Notes: generated by a model from the letters alone, not told the origin. A stretch of DNA of 64,000 bases from Paucibacter sp. B2R-40 (GCF_025717555.1 NZ_JAJIRP010000007.1:1-64000), one strand, 5' to 3'; numbered from the stretch's first letter, positions 25,621 through 35,290 are shown. Translations and numbers: made by a program.

Positions 25621-27828
25621 ATGACTCAACAAGATCGCCGCAACTTTTTGCGCACCGTGGCCTCCGCCGCCGGCGCCTCAGCCGCCTTGGCGACTTTTCC
25701 GCCGGCTATCCAGCGCGCGCTGGCCATTCAAGCCAATAACCGCACCGGTACTATCCAAGACGTCGAGCACATCGTTGTCCTGACGCAGGAAAACCGCTCG
25801 TTTGACCATTACTTTGGCACGCTGAACGGCGTGCGCGGATTCGCCGACCCCTTCCCGGCGCCGGTGGCCGACAAAACCGGCATCACCGGCCGCAATATCT
25901 GGGTGCAACCCAATGCCGTAGCGGCGGTGCCTGGCCGGCCGGCTACTGGCCCCTTGGCGATCGCGCCGTTCCACCTGAACACCGAGCAGAATTTCGCTTT
26001 CATGCGCGTGTCGGGGACGCCGCATTCCTGGGCCGATGCGCAAGCCGCTTGGGATCAAGGCCGCATGAACGCTTGGCCCAAGGCCAAGCAAAACCATTCG
26101 ATGGGCCATTTCAAGGAGAGTGATCTGCCCTTCCAGTTTGCGATGGCCAACGCCTTCACAATTTGCGATCACTACCACTGCGCCAGCCAGACCGGGACCA
26201 ACACCAACCGGTTGTTCATTTGGACGGGTACCAACGACGGCTTGCGCCTGGGCAACGGCCCGTCGACCGATAACAGCCACGAGTGGTTCAACGAGAACCC
26301 GCTGGACGACTACACCTGGACCACCTATCCGGAGCGGCTGCAGTCCGCCGGCATCAGCTGGCAGGTCTACCAGAACCTGGGCGATAACTTCACCGACAAC
26401 GCGCTGTTCGGCTTCCGGCCTTTCCGCGATGCTTTCTACAAGCGTCCCGGCTATTCGGCCGAGCTGGCCGCACGCGGCATCAATACCCGTGACCTCGACA
26501 AGTTGCGCGAGGACGTATTGGCCGACAAGCTGCCGCAAGTCAGCTGGATCGTCGCAACGGCCGAGGGTTCGGAGCATCCCGGTCCATCCAGCCCCGCTCA
26601 GGGTGCCGACTACACGGCCAAAGTCTTGGACGCGCTCACCTCCAATCCAGAGGTCTGGAGCAAGACGGTCTTGTTCATCAATTTTGACGAGAACGACGGC
26701 TTCTTCGACCACATGCCGCCGCCAGCTGCGCCCAGCTATGTCGCTTGGGACGCCGACCCGGCCAAGGCCGAGTTGGCCGGAGCCTCTACCGCCGATACCA
26801 GCGGTGAGTACCACCACATCCTCAACGGCACGCCGGCTACGCACCAGCACAAGCCTTATGGTCTCGGCCCACGCGTACCCATGTATGTGATCTCGCCTTG
26901 GAGCAAGGGCGGCTGGGTGAACTCGGAAGTGGCCGACCATACCTCGGTGATCCAGTTCATCGAGAAGCGTTTCGGCGTGATGGAGCCCAATATCAGCGCC
27001 TGGCGCCGTGCGGTTTGCGGCGATATGTTGTCGGCCTTCAATTTCCGTGACCCCAACGACAGTGCGTTCTTCGCCGCGCTGCCGAAGACGCTGGCCCTGG
27101 CCACACGTGCCCGTGCCTTGCCCGGCACGACTACGCCGCCTACGCCCGCGAGCCTGAGCGCACCGGAGCAATTGGGCGGTCCGCGTCCAGCGCGCGCATT
27201 GCCCTATGAGTTGCACACGACGGCTGCGATCAAGGTCAATCCGGGCCGAGTCGGCTCCACGCGTGTTGAACTGCAGTTCGACAACACGGGGGCGGCCGCT
27301 GCGGTGTTCCATGTCTATGACCGACTCAATCTGGCCGCGCTGCCGCGCCGCTACACGGTTGAGGCCGGCAAGCAGTTGCAAGGCACTTGGACCCCGGCTG
27401 CAACGGGCGCCTACGACTTGTGGGTCTTGGGCCCGAATGGCTTTCATCGCCACTTCACCGGCAACGCTCGCCGCGTGGCCGCCGCTGCTCAGCCTAACCC
27501 CGAGGTGCGCGTGACGCTGGACGGCGTCAACGGCGATTTGTTGATCGAGTTGAGCAACACCGGCAGCTTTGCCTGCAGCATGCAACTGCTCGCCAACAAG
27601 TATTACGAAGTGGCGCCGCAAACCATCAAATTGGCTGCGCACGCCAGCACCAGCCTGCGCCTGCCGCTGAAAGACAGCGCCTATTGGTATGACTTCAGCG
27701 TGCGTGTGACGGGGCAAAGCGACTTCAGTCGCCGCTTTGCCGGCCATCTGGAAACGGGCGAGCCCTCGATCAGCGATCCGGCCATGCAAGGCGCCGCTCA
27801 GTTGAATCAGTACCGTCTGCCGGCCTGA
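25621..27828 (+). CDS. Phospholipase C, phosphocholine-specific type, Tat-exported
   Basis: 735 residues. Twin-arginine signal 'RRNFLRTVASAAGASAALA' at residues 6-24. The phosphoesterase domain has 'VLTQENRSFDHYFG' (active-site region E57-N58), 'GTNTNRLFIWTG', 'VSWIVATAEGSEHPGPSS' and 'INFDENDGFFDHMPPP', the usual order in PLC/acid phosphatase AcpA relatives. Two C-terminal DUF756-type beta domains follow (about 510-700), as in PlcN/PlcH. Substrates are phosphatidylcholine and similar lipids. Start at 25621, directly before the Tat motif, rather than the upstream in-frame 25525. Between two PEP-CTERM genes (31 and 48 bp gaps) and upstream of the pst-pho locus. Confidence 0.93.
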   Translation: MTQQDRRNFLRTVASAAGASAALATFPPAIQRALAIQANNRTGTIQDVEHIVVLTQENRSFDHYFGTLNGVRGFADPFPAPVADKTGITGRNIWVQPNAVAAVPGRPATGPLAIAPFHLNTEQNFAFMRVSGTPHSWADAQAAWDQGRMNAWPKAKQNHSMGHFKESDLPFQFAMANAFTICDHYHCASQTGTNTNRLFIWTGTNDGLRLGNGPSTDNSHEWFNENPLDDYTWTTYPERLQSAGISWQVYQNLGDNFTDNALFGFRPFRDAFYKRPGYSAELAARGINTRDLDKLREDVLADKLPQVSWIVATAEGSEHPGPSSPAQGADYTAKVLDALTSNPEVWSKTVLFINFDENDGFFDHMPPPAAPSYVAWDADPAKAELAGASTADTSGEYHHILNGTPATHQHKPYGLGPRVPMYVISPWSKGGWVNSEVADHTSVIQFIEKRFGVMEPNISAWRRAVCGDMLSAFNFRDPNDSAFFAALPKTLALATRARALPGTTTPPTPASLSAPEQLGGPRPARALPYELHTTAAIKVNPGRVGSTRVELQFDNTGAAAAVFHVYDRLNLAALPRRYTVEAGKQLQGTWTPAATGAYDLWVLGPNGFHRHFTGNARRVAAAAQPNPEVRVTLDGVNGDLLIELSNTGSFACSMQLLANKYYEVAPQTIKLAAHASTSLRLPLKDSAYWYDFSVRVTGQSDFSRRFAGHLETGEPSISDPAMQGAAQLNQYRLPA

Positions 27829-27876
27829 GCCTCAGTAATTCATCCACTCTTTCAATTGTTCATAAAGGGAATCACC

Positions 27877-28563
27877 ATGAAGACCACTACTTTGCTTCGT
27901 ACATGCGCCGCCGCAGCATTGGCTGTTGCCAGCTTGGCTGCGCAGGCCGCCGATTTGGGCAGCAATCTGATTGTCAATGGCGATGCCGAGAGCGGCGTCT
28001 CTGGCTGGACCGTTTATGCCGGAACTGATCTGTTCCAGTCGGTTTCCTACGGCAGCAACTGGGTCTTGCCGACCCAGCCCGGTCCGGTCAATCGTGGCGC
28101 CAAGATGTTTGCCGGTGCCAGCTCGGCCTTTTCGGCCGGCTTTCAAGCCATCGATGTCAGCAGCTTGACGGCGTCTTTTGCTGCCGGCACAACAAGCTTT
28201 GACCTCAATGGCTATCTGGGCGGCTGGACCAGCCAGGGCGACAACGCACAACTCTTGGTGACTTTCATCGATGCCGCCAGCGCGGACATCAGCATGGTGA
28301 CCCTGGGGCCCGTCACACCGGCCGATCGAGGCAATCAGACTGGCCTGTTGTACCGTCAAGTCACCGGCTTTGTGCCTGCAGGTACCAGCTCGATCAAGTT
28401 TGATCTGACGATGGAGCGTCTGAACTCTAGCGACAACGACGGCTATGCCGACAACCTGGCTTTCGTGTTGAACACCGCCGCCGTACCCGAGCCGCAAACC
28501 TATGGTTTGATGGCCCTGGGGCTGGGCTTCCTGGCCCTGGCGCTGCGCCGCAGCAAAGCCTGA
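27877..28563 (+). CDS. PEP-CTERM sorting domain protein
   Basis: 228 residues. Signal peptide ends near 'SLAAQA' (about residue 25). The mature part begins 'ADLGSNLIVNGDAESGVSGWTVY', similar to the N-terminus of carbohydrate-binding-like domains in secreted proteins ('NLIVNGDAE...GW'). The C-terminus has VPEPQ, the helix 'YGLMALGLGFLALAL' and RRSKA, an exosortase sorting signal. Start at 27877 with AAGGGA upstream; the frame is open 7 codons further. Last gene of the phospholipase operon, followed by a double hairpin. Confidence 0.88.
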   Translation: MKTTTLLRTCAAAALAVASLAAQAADLGSNLIVNGDAESGVSGWTVYAGTDLFQSVSYGSNWVLPTQPGPVNRGAKMFAGASSAFSAGFQAIDVSSLTASFAAGTTSFDLNGYLGGWTSQGDNAQLLVTFIDAASADISMVTLGPVTPADRGNQTGLLYRQVTGFVPAGTSSIKFDLTMERLNSSDNDGYADNLAFVLNTAAVPEPQTYGLMALGLGFLALALRRSKA

Positions 28564-28580
28564 CCCCCAAAGCCATTGCT

Positions 28581-28646
28581 GTTCAGCGCAGCCAAACTGC
28601 GCTGAACCGGGCCGCCCCTCGGCAAATGCCGTTGGGCGGCCTTTTT
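28581..28646 (+). terminator. Tandem hairpins ending the phospholipase operon
   Basis: First hairpin: GTTCAGCGCAG (28581-28591) with CTGCGCTGAAC (28597-28607), 11 bp perfect. Second: GGCCGCCC (28610-28617) with GGGCGGCC (28634-28641), followed by TTTTT. The second is the intrinsic terminator; the first may protect the 3' end. Confidence 0.85.
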
Positions 28647-28740
28647 ATGCGCTTCGTCGTAAACGCTTTGTCGCTGCACGCAGGCTTCAATAGCATGCGC
28701 CCAAGTGGTCCATTCGGGCCGCATCAATGACAGGACGACC

Positions 28741-29109
28741 ATGACCCAGCGCTTCAACCTTGCCCGCGTGACGATCTTTGCCGCTATGGCCTCGGCTGCA
28801 TTTTTGAGCGGCTGTGCTATTCATATCACCACCACCAAAGACGGTGACAGCGCCACCGTCAAGAGCCCGGGTTCAGCCAAGATCGAATGTGTGGCCAGTC
28901 CGAGTGGCGAGTGCAACTACGTCCTCTTCACCAGCCGCTGTGAATCGGTCGAGGCCGAGGCCGGTAAGTCCACCACGACCTGCACACACCAGGTGTTTGA
29001 TCAGTTCAAGCTGGCCACTGGGCAGTCGCGCCAGTTGGCGAATTTGCCGGCCGGCTATAAACAGTGCATGAAGTCGGCCGGTAAACCGGAGTTGCCTAAC
29101 TGCGATTGA
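28741..29109 (+). CDS. Putative lipoprotein, hypothetical
   Basis: 122 residues. The signal peptide ends in the lipobox LSGC (about residue 23), so the mature protein is probably a lipid-anchored periplasmic or outer-membrane protein. Five further cysteines follow (in 'IECVASPSGECNYVLFTSRC' and beyond), which suggests disulfides. No known family. Start at 28741, the ATG next to the signal peptide. A shared terminator lies between it and the fasciclin gene. Confidence 0.7.
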   Translation: MTQRFNLARVTIFAAMASAAFLSGCAIHITTTKDGDSATVKSPGSAKIECVASPSGECNYVLFTSRCESVEAEAGKSTTTCTHQVFDQFKLATGQSRQLANLPAGYKQCMKSAGKPELPNCD

Positions 29110-29153
29110 TGTTGCCGCCGATGCTGCGACAAAAGCATCGAACAACACAAAAA

Positions 29154-29183
29154 GCCCCTGCAGCCGAATGCTGCAGGGGCTTT
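29154..29183. terminator. Bidirectional terminator between lipoprotein and fasciclin genes
   Basis: GCCCCTGCAGC (29154-29164) pairs perfectly with GCTGCAGGGGC (29170-29180); A-rich on the left and TTT on the right. It ends both convergent genes. Confidence 0.85.
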
Positions 29184-29210
29184 GCTCTATTTGGAGCCGG
29201 ACCTGCTGGC

Positions 29211-29708
29211 TTATTTCTTCTTCGGCGGCATCAGGACGCGGTCAACGATGTGCAGCACGCCGTTGCTGGCCTTGATGTCGGCTTGCTGGACCATGCCGTC
29301 CTCAACTGTCACGAAGTCACCGGCACGGCCCACGGCCAAGTCAGCACCTTGCAATGTCTTGACATTGCCATTCTTGACGTCGGCCGCGTTTACTTGCGCC
29401 GGCAAGATGTGGAAGCTCAATACCCATTTCAATTGCTCCTTGTCTTTGCCCAAGGCTTCCAAGGTCTTTGCTGGCACGGCCTTGAAGGCTTCATCGTTCG
29501 GCGCAAACACGGTCACAGGGCCAGCGGCTTGCAGGGTCGACTTCAGCTCGGCTTGTTCAACCAAACGGTTGAATGTGCTCAGTTGCGGGTTGGCGGCGAT
29601 GGTGTCGGCCAAAGTGGCAGGCACTGGCGCGGTGGCGCAGGCACTCAGCAGCAGGGTCATAGCAGCGACGCTGGACAGGGCGAAGGAACGGAAGGCGGTG
29701 ATGGTCAT
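29211..29708 (-). CDS. Fasciclin domain lipoprotein
   Basis: 165 residues. The signal peptide ends in the lipobox LLSAC (about residue 24). One fasciclin (FAS1) domain fills the rest: H1 'TFNRLVEQAELKSTLQAAGPVTVFAPNDEAF' and H2 'GNVKTLQGADLAV' and 'ASNGVLHIVDRVLMP'. FAS1 domains act in adhesion. The gene is divergent from pstS and shares its 201-bp upstream region. Confidence 0.88.
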   Translation of the reverse strand: MTITAFRSFALSSVAAMTLLLSACATAPVPATLADTIAANPQLSTFNRLVEQAELKSTLQAAGPVTVFAPNDEAFKAVPAKTLEALGKDKEQLKWVLSFHILPAQVNAADVKNGNVKTLQGADLAVGRAGDFVTVEDGMVQQADIKASNGVLHIVDRVLMPPKKK

Positions 29709-29835
29709 GGGAGTTCTGTATGAAGGAGTACAGCTTCCAAGCTTAGAGACCGAATGTGACAGTCCAATGAATTTTGTATGTCACCCGAAATCAAGGTAGT
29801 CCATTCGGCCCTGGGTCGAATTACAGTAGCACTCG

Positions 29836-29862
29836 GTCACAACAATGTCATATTCAAGTCAT
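29836..29862 (+). promoter_or_regulatory. PHO box upstream of pstS (three half-sites)
   Basis: Three direct repeats GTCAC (29836-29840), GTCAT (29847-29851) and GTCAT (29858-29862) are spaced exactly 11 bp. This is the PhoB-binding pattern (GTCAT repeated each 11 bp). It lies 47 bp upstream of the pstS start, so phosphate starvation should induce the pst operon. Confidence 0.8.
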
Positions 29863-29909
29863 ACGATGACGTCCGTTGTTAAACAAGCCCTCATCTGACA
29901 AGGCCACTC

Positions 29910-30950
29910 ATGAAATTCACACAGATTCGCAATGGATTGTTCTTTGCCGTTGGCATGGCTGTTTTGCCCTTGCTGCATGCGCAGGACGTGACGGGTGCAG
30001 GTGCTACGTTCCCAGCTCCTTTGTATGCCAAGTGGGCAGATGCCTATAACAAGGCGACCGGCGTGCGGATCAATTACCAGTCGGTGGGCTCGGGCGCTGG
30101 CATCAAGCAAATCAAGGCAAAGACGGTTGATTTTGGTGCCTCCGACATGCCTTTGAAGGATGAAGATCTGGCCAAAGACGGCATGATTCAGTTTCCAACC
30201 GTCATCGGCGGCGTGGTGCCTGTGGTCAATATCAAGGGTATCGCACCGGGCCAGTTGCGCCTGACGGGTCAAGTCTTGGGTGACATTTATCTGGGCAAGA
30301 TCGCCAAGTGGAATGACCCTGCCTTGGTCGCACTCAATCCGGGTGTTCCGCTGCCCGATGCAGCGATTTCGGTGGTGCGTCGCGCCGATGGTTCGGGCAC
30401 GACTTTCGTGTTCACCAACTATCTGTCCAAGGTGAACGAGGAGTGGAAGTCCAAGGTTGGTGATGGCACCGCCGTGAACTGGCCAACCGGTGCGGGCGGC
30501 AAGGGTAACGAAGGTGTGGCCGCATTTGTGCAGCGTCTGCCTAACTCGATCGGTTATGTCGAGTACTCGTATGTGCTGCAAAACAAGATGACCTACACCT
30601 TGATGAAGAACAAGGACGGCGTTTTCGTGCGGCCTAATGATGCCGCGTTCAAGGCGGCTGCAGCCAGCGCTGATTGGAACAAGACTTTCTATCAAGTCAC
30701 GACCGAACAGGCCGGCAAGGATACTTGGCCCATCACCAACCCAACTTATATCCTGATGTACAAGACGCAGGACAAGGCTGCCAATGCTTCCGCCGCATTG
30801 AAGTTCTTCGACTGGGTTTACAGCAACGGTGACAAGATGGCCGATGATTTGGACTATGTGCCGCTGCCGGACAACGTCAAGGAGCTGGTGCGTAAACACT
30901 GGGCCGCCAATGTCAAGGATGCCGCTGGTAAGGCCATCTCCTACAAGTAA
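29910..30950 (+). CDS. pstS: Phosphate ABC transporter substrate-binding protein
   Basis: 346 residues. The signal peptide ends around residue 24 ('LPLLHAQDV'). Phosphate-binding elements include 'TGAGATFPAPLYAKWADAY', 'VGSGAGIKQIKAKTVDFGASD' and 'RRADGSGTTFVFTNYLSK'. Periplasmic phosphate capture for the PstCAB channel. First gene behind the PHO box; followed by an intergenic hairpin before pstC. Confidence 0.97.
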   Translation: MKFTQIRNGLFFAVGMAVLPLLHAQDVTGAGATFPAPLYAKWADAYNKATGVRINYQSVGSGAGIKQIKAKTVDFGASDMPLKDEDLAKDGMIQFPTVIGGVVPVVNIKGIAPGQLRLTGQVLGDIYLGKIAKWNDPALVALNPGVPLPDAAISVVRRADGSGTTFVFTNYLSKVNEEWKSKVGDGTAVNWPTGAGGKGNEGVAAFVQRLPNSIGYVEYSYVLQNKMTYTLMKNKDGVFVRPNDAAFKAAAASADWNKTFYQVTTEQAGKDTWPITNPTYILMYKTQDKAANASAALKFFDWVYSNGDKMADDLDYVPLPDNVKELVRKHWAANVKDAAGKAISYK

Positions 30951-30968
30951 GTTTGACTTGACCTGATG

Positions 30969-31004
30969 CAGCAGCCCGTCAGCTTGTGAGTGACCGGGCT
31001 GTTG
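30969..31004 (+). promoter_or_regulatory. Intercistronic hairpin between pstS and pstC
   Basis: CAGCAGCCCG (30969-30978) pairs with CGGGCTGTTG (30995-31004), with an extended inner stem GTCA/TGAC. No T-run directly follows, so it is probably an mRNA stabiliser or partial attenuator that raises pstS over pstC, not a full terminator. Confidence 0.5.
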
Positions 31005-31051
31005 TTGAATCAGGCGAGGCTTTTTTTTAACGCAGACCATGCGGAGGCCCC

Positions 31052-32077
31052 GTGGCCGCAATACTTCCAGCCAACAATAACTTTGAAACCGGCAGGCCGG
31101 CAGACTTGGTCCAACCCAAGGGTCTGCCACCGGCTCGCCGCAGGGTCGCGCCTTGGGCGGATACGGTTTTTTCTTTGCTCGCACATGGCGCCGCTTGGCT
31201 GACGCTGGCTTTGCTGGTGGGCATCATTCTGTCCTTGATCGTCGGGGCGGCGCCTGCCATCAAGCAGTTCGGCTTGGGCTTTCTGTGGACCACCGAATGG
31301 GATCCAGTGCAAGAGAAGTTCGGCGGCCTGGTGATGATTTACGGCACCTTGATGACTTCCTTCATCGCTTTGCTGATCGCCGTACCCGTCAGCTTTGGTA
31401 TCGCTTTGTTCCTGACCGAGCTGTCACCCAGCTGGCTCAAGCGCCCTTTGGGTGTGGCGGTTGAATTGTTGGCCGCCGTGCCGTCCATCGTTTACGGTAT
31501 GTGGGGCTTGATGGTGTTTGGGCCGATTCTGGCAACCTACGTGCAACAGCCGCTGCAAACGCTGTTGACTGGCGTGCCCTTTTTCGGTGGATTGGTGTCG
31601 GGGCCGCCGGTAGGCATCGGTATTTTGTCGGCCGGCATTATTCTGGCCATCATGATCATTCCATTCATCGCTTCGGTGATGCGCGATGTCTTTGAGGTCA
31701 CGCCGCCGATGTTGAAAGAGTCAGCCTACGGGCTGGGTGCCACGACTTGGGAGGTGGTCCGCAATGTTGTTTTGCCCTACACCAAGACCGGTGTGATGGG
31801 CGGCATCATGCTGGGTCTGGGGCGTGCTTTGGGTGAAACCATGGCAGTGACCTTTGTGATCGGCAATATGAATCAGCTCAACTCACTGTCCTTGTTCGAG
31901 GCAGCCAACAGCATCACCTCGGCGCTGGCGAATGAGTTTGCCGAAGCGGGCGAAGGCTTGCACCAGGCCTCCTTGATCTATTTGGGATTGGTGCTGTTCT
32001 TCATCACCTTTGTCGTGTTGGCCTGTTCCAAAGTTCTGTTGTCGCAACTGAAGAAGAATGAAGGGGCACGTTCATGA
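31052..32077 (+). CDS. pstC: Phosphate ABC transporter permease PstC
   Basis: 341 residues with about six membrane helices. The inner-membrane permease signature '[22 protein letters not shown]' (coupling loop) and '[16 protein letters not shown]' are diagnostic for PstC. GTG start at 31052 with GGAGG just upstream; no ATG fits. Its stop overlaps the pstA start (ATGA). Confidence 0.95.
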   Translation: MAAILPANNNFETGRPADLVQPKGLPPARRRVAPWADTVFSLLAHGAAWLTLALLVGIILSLIVGAAPAIKQFGLGFLWTTEWDPVQEKFGGLVMIYGTLMTSFIALLIAVPVSFGIALFLTELSPSWLKRPLGVAVELLAAVPSIVYGMWGLMVFGPILATYVQQPLQTLLTGVPFFGGLVSGPPVGIGILSAGIILAIMIIPFIASVMRDVFEVTPPMLKESAYGLGATTWEVVRNVVLPYTKTGVMGGIMLGLGRALGETMAVTFVIGNMNQLNSLSLFEAANSITSALANEFAEAGEGLHQASLIYLGLVLFFITFVVLACSKVLLSQLKKNEGARS

Positions 32078-32967
32078 ACGTTCCTGCAAGCAATCTGGCG
32101 AGTGTCGCCAGCCAGCAGCATGCCAAGCGTTTGGCCATGCATGGCAAGCGTAAGAGGGTCAATGCGATCGCCTTGACGCTGGCCTTGGGTGCGATGGCAT
32201 TTGGCCTGTTTTGGCTGATGTGGATTTTGTTTGAAACCGTCGTGTTGGGCATTGGTGGCTTGCAGCTGGCGACCTTCACCGAAATGACCCCGCCCCCGAT
32301 GGCGGAAACCGGCGGCTTGGCGAATGCGATCTTTGGTTCGCTGATGATGGTGGGCTTGGCCACTTTGTTGGGCACGCCAATTGGCGTTATGGCCGGCATC
32401 TATCTGGCCGAGTATGGCCAAAAGACTTGGCTTGGCAGCACCGTGCGTTTCATCAACGACATCTTGCTGTCGGCCCCTTCGATCGTGGTGGGTTTGTTCA
32501 TCTACGGTTTGGTGGTGACGCGCATGCTGACCTTCTCGGGCTACGCGGGCATTTTGGCCTTGGCCTTGATTGTCATTCCGGTGGTGATTCGCACGACCGA
32601 AAACATGTTGAGCCTGATTCCAAATGCTTTGCGTGAGGCCGCGTACGCCTTGGGGACACCGAAGTGGAAAGTCATTATGTCGGTCACACTGAAGTCGGCC
32701 CGCGCCGGCGTGCTGACGGGTATCTTGCTCGCGCTGGCGCGCATCTCGGGTGAGACGGCTCCTTTGCTGTTCACGGCCCTGTCCAATCAATTCTGGACCA
32801 CCGATTTGAGCAAGCCGATGGCCACCTTGCCGGTGACGATTTTCAAGTTTGCCATGAGCCCCTATGAAAACTGGCAGAAGCTGGCTTGGGCAGGCGTTTT
32901 CATCATCACGATGGGTGTGTTGGCGCTGAATATTGCGGCCCGCGTACTTTTCAAGAATAAGCACTGA
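32074..32967 (+). CDS. pstA: Phosphate ABC transporter permease PstA
   Basis: 297 residues, about six membrane helices. '[20 protein letters not shown]' is the permease coupling loop and '[16 protein letters not shown]' the PstA signature. Pairs with PstC; translationally coupled to it by a 4-nt overlap and followed by pstB after 20 bp. Confidence 0.95.
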   Translation: MNVPASNLASVASQQHAKRLAMHGKRKRVNAIALTLALGAMAFGLFWLMWILFETVVLGIGGLQLATFTEMTPPPMAETGGLANAIFGSLMMVGLATLLGTPIGVMAGIYLAEYGQKTWLGSTVRFINDILLSAPSIVVGLFIYGLVVTRMLTFSGYAGILALALIVIPVVIRTTENMLSLIPNALREAAYALGTPKWKVIMSVTLKSARAGVLTGILLALARISGETAPLLFTALSNQFWTTDLSKPMATLPVTIFKFAMSPYENWQKLAWAGVFIITMGVLALNIAARVLFKNKH

Positions 32968-32987
32968 TAGAGAGAGCAGAGTTCACC

Positions 32988-33773
32988 ATGGACGCAAAAG
33001 TTGATATGCCTGTCACCGAGCGGGCAAAGCTCTCGGTTCGGAACTTGAACTTCTACTACGGCAATTTCCTTGCCCTGAAGAACATCAATCTGGACATTCC
33101 CGAGAACAAGGTGACAGCCTTTATTGGTCCCTCGGGCTGCGGCAAGTCGACCTTGCTTCGCACCTTGAACCGGATGTTCGAGCTCTACCCGGAGCAGCGC
33201 GCCGAGGGTCAGATCTTGCTTGACGGCAATGACATACTGACCAGCAAAGACGACGTTTCGCTGATCCGAGCCAAGATTGGCATGGTCTTTCAAAAGCCCA
33301 CGCCGTTCCCGATGTCGATCTACGACAACATCGCTTTTGGCGTACGTTTGTTCGAGACCTTGCCGCGCGTCGAGATGGACGAGCGGGTTGAGTGGGCGCT
33401 GAAGAAAGCTGCCTTGTGGGCCGAGGTCAAAGACAAGCTGAACCAAAGCGGCTCCGGCCTGTCCGGCGGCCAGCAGCAACGCTTGTGCATTGCCCGCGGC
33501 ATAGCGATCAAGCCGGAGATTTTGTTGCTCGACGAGCCTTGCTCGGCGCTCGACCCGATTTCCACCGGCAAGATCGAAGAGCTGATCCATGAGTTGAAGA
33601 ACGACTACACGGTTGCCATCGTTACGCACAATATGCAGCAGGCGGCGCGTTGCTCGGACTACACGGCCTATATGTATCTGGGTGACCTGATCGAGTTTGG
33701 CCCGACGGCCGAGTTGTTCATGAAGCCCAAGCGAAAAGACACCGAGGACTACATCACCGGGCGCTTCGGCTGA
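32988..33773 (+). CDS. pstB: Phosphate ABC transporter ATP-binding protein PstB
   Basis: 261 residues. Walker A GPSGCGKS (47-54), Q-loop '[16 protein letters not shown]', ABC signature '[14 protein letters not shown]', Walker B '[13 protein letters not shown]', H-loop 'VTHNMQQ'. Energises PstCA and, with PhoU, reports phosphate state to PhoR. Confidence 0.97.
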   Translation: MDAKVDMPVTERAKLSVRNLNFYYGNFLALKNINLDIPENKVTAFIGPSGCGKSTLLRTLNRMFELYPEQRAEGQILLDGNDILTSKDDVSLIRAKIGMVFQKPTPFPMSIYDNIAFGVRLFETLPRVEMDERVEWALKKAALWAEVKDKLNQSGSGLSGGQQQRLCIARGIAIKPEILLLDEPCSALDPISTGKIEELIHELKNDYTVAIVTHNMQQAARCSDYTAYMYLGDLIEFGPTAELFMKPKRKDTEDYITGRFG

Positions 33774-33862
33774 TCGCACCGTTTGATAAGTCGGATGGAA
33801 GGGCTGGCATCGTGGCTCAACATCAATGCGGTAGTTAAACCAGAAATATTCAGGATCAAATC

Positions 33863-34570
33863 ATGGGTGAAAAGCATCTTTCGACGCAATTCGACGCTGA
33901 GTTGAGCGGCATTTCCACGCGCGTGCTGGAGATGGGAGGCTTGGTAGAGTCTCAGGTTGCTCAAGCCGTTCTGGCGCTGACGACCTTCAGCGGCGACATC
34001 GCCAGCAGCGTGCTCAAGCAAGAAGAACAGGTCAATGCGATGGAGGTCGAGATCGACCGCGACCTGTCCAGCATCATCGCCCGGCGCCAGCCCACGGCAC
34101 GCGATCTGCGTTTGTTGATCGCCATCTCCAAGACCATCGCCAATTTGGAGCGCGTTGGGGATGAGGCCGCGCGTATCGCTCGCACGGTGCAGCGCTTGAT
34201 CAACGCAGGCGTGTCAAGTCGGCTGCGTTTGCCCATGAGCGACTTGTCTTTTGAGGCCGAGTTGGCGACGGCGCTTTTGCGCAAGGCGCTTGACGCGTTT
34301 GCACGTCTGGATGTCGAGCGTGCGGTCGAGGTGCTCAAGCAGGACGACCAGATCGACAAGGAATTCGACGGCCTGATGCGCAAGCTGATCACCTACATGA
34401 TGGAAGATCCGCGCACCATCTCTTCATCGATCGACCTGATCTTTGTGGCCAAGGCGATCGAGCGGGTCGGTGATCATGCCAAGAATTTGGCCGAAGTCAT
34501 CATCTATGTGGTCAAGGGTACGGATGTGCGTCACAACACGCCCGAAGCCGTTGAGACCATGGTTCGCTAA
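33863..34570 (+). CDS. phoU: Phosphate signalling protein PhoU
   Basis: 235 residues. Two homologous three-helix bundles with the metal-binding motifs around 'TIANLERVGDEAARIA' and 'AKAIERVGDHAKNLAEVI', typical of PhoU. Cytoplasmic link between the Pst transporter and PhoR, keeping the PHO regulon off when phosphate is plentiful. 89 bp after pstB, 18 bp before phoB. Confidence 0.96.
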   Translation: MGEKHLSTQFDAELSGISTRVLEMGGLVESQVAQAVLALTTFSGDIASSVLKQEEQVNAMEVEIDRDLSSIIARRQPTARDLRLLIAISKTIANLERVGDEAARIARTVQRLINAGVSSRLRLPMSDLSFEAELATALLRKALDAFARLDVERAVEVLKQDDQIDKEFDGLMRKLITYMMEDPRTISSSIDLIFVAKAIERVGDHAKNLAEVIIYVVKGTDVRHNTPEAVETMVR

Positions 34571-34588
34571 AGCGGATAGGAGCAGTAC

Positions 34589-35290
34589 ATGAGCCGAGTT
34601 CTAGTGGTGGAAGATGAGTCGGCAATTGCCGAGTTGATCTCCATCAATCTGCGCCATGCGGGCTTTGAAGTCACCATCGCCGCTAGCGCCGACCAGGCGC
34701 AGTACGAAGTGGACCGCATCTTGCCTGACCTGGTGGTTTTGGACTGGATGTTGCCCGGCCAGTCGGGTCTGGCCCTGGCACGCCAATGGCGCGGCGCCGC
34801 TCGCACCAAGGAAATGCCCATCATCATGCTGACGGCAAGAGCTGAGGAGACCGACAAGGTTTCCGGCTTGGATGCGGGTGCAGACGACTATCTGACCAAG
34901 CCGTTTTCGACCAATGAATTGTTGGCGCGGATTCGCGCCGTGCTGCGGCGCAAGGCGCCCGAGGCCTTGGATACCTTGGTCGAGGTGGGCGGCTTGAATC
35001 TGGATCCGGGCACCCGCCGGGTCAGCCGCGATGGCGCTGAGGTCAAACTTGGCCCCACGGAGTTTCGCCTGCTGCACTTCTTCATGACGCACCCCGAGCG
35101 AGTGCATAGCCGCTCGCAGCTCCTGGACCGGGTCTGGGGTGACCATGTCTTCATTGAAGAACGCACGGTGGACGTGCATGTGAAGCGTTTGCGCGAGGCG
35201 CTGGAGCGTGTTCAATGCGCGCGCATGATTGAAACAGTTCGCGGTGCTGGATATCGCTTGACGCAACAGTCGGCGGCCTTGCCCGCCTGA
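34589..35290 (+). CDS. phoB: Phosphate regulon response regulator PhoB
   Basis: 233 residues. The receiver has D52 in 'VVLDWMLPGQSG' and K104 in 'DDYLTKPFS'; the winged-helix DNA-binding domain has 'LGPTEFRLLHFFMTHP', 'VWGDHVFIEERTVDVHVKRLRE' and 'TVRGAGYR'. Binds PHO boxes such as the one upstream of pstS. Placed inside the pst-phoU-phoB-phoR unit. Confidence 0.97.
   Translation: MSRVLVVEDESAIAELISINLRHAGFEVTIAASADQAQYEVDRILPDLVVLDWMLPGQSGLALARQWRGAARTKEMPIIMLTARAEETDKVSGLDAGADDYLTKPFSTNELLARIRAVLRRKAPEALDTLVEVGGLNLDPGTRRVSRDGAEVKLGPTEFRLLHFFMTHPERVHSRSQLLDRVWGDHVFIEERTVDVHVKRLREALERVQCARMIETVRGAGYRLTQQSAALPA

Noticed and set aside
25678-27789. 703-codon minus-strand frame
   Set aside because: It is a shadow of the phospholipase C gene, caused by high G/C codon use.
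29859-31184. 441-codon minus-strand frame
   Set aside because: It is antisense to pstS, which has all family motifs.
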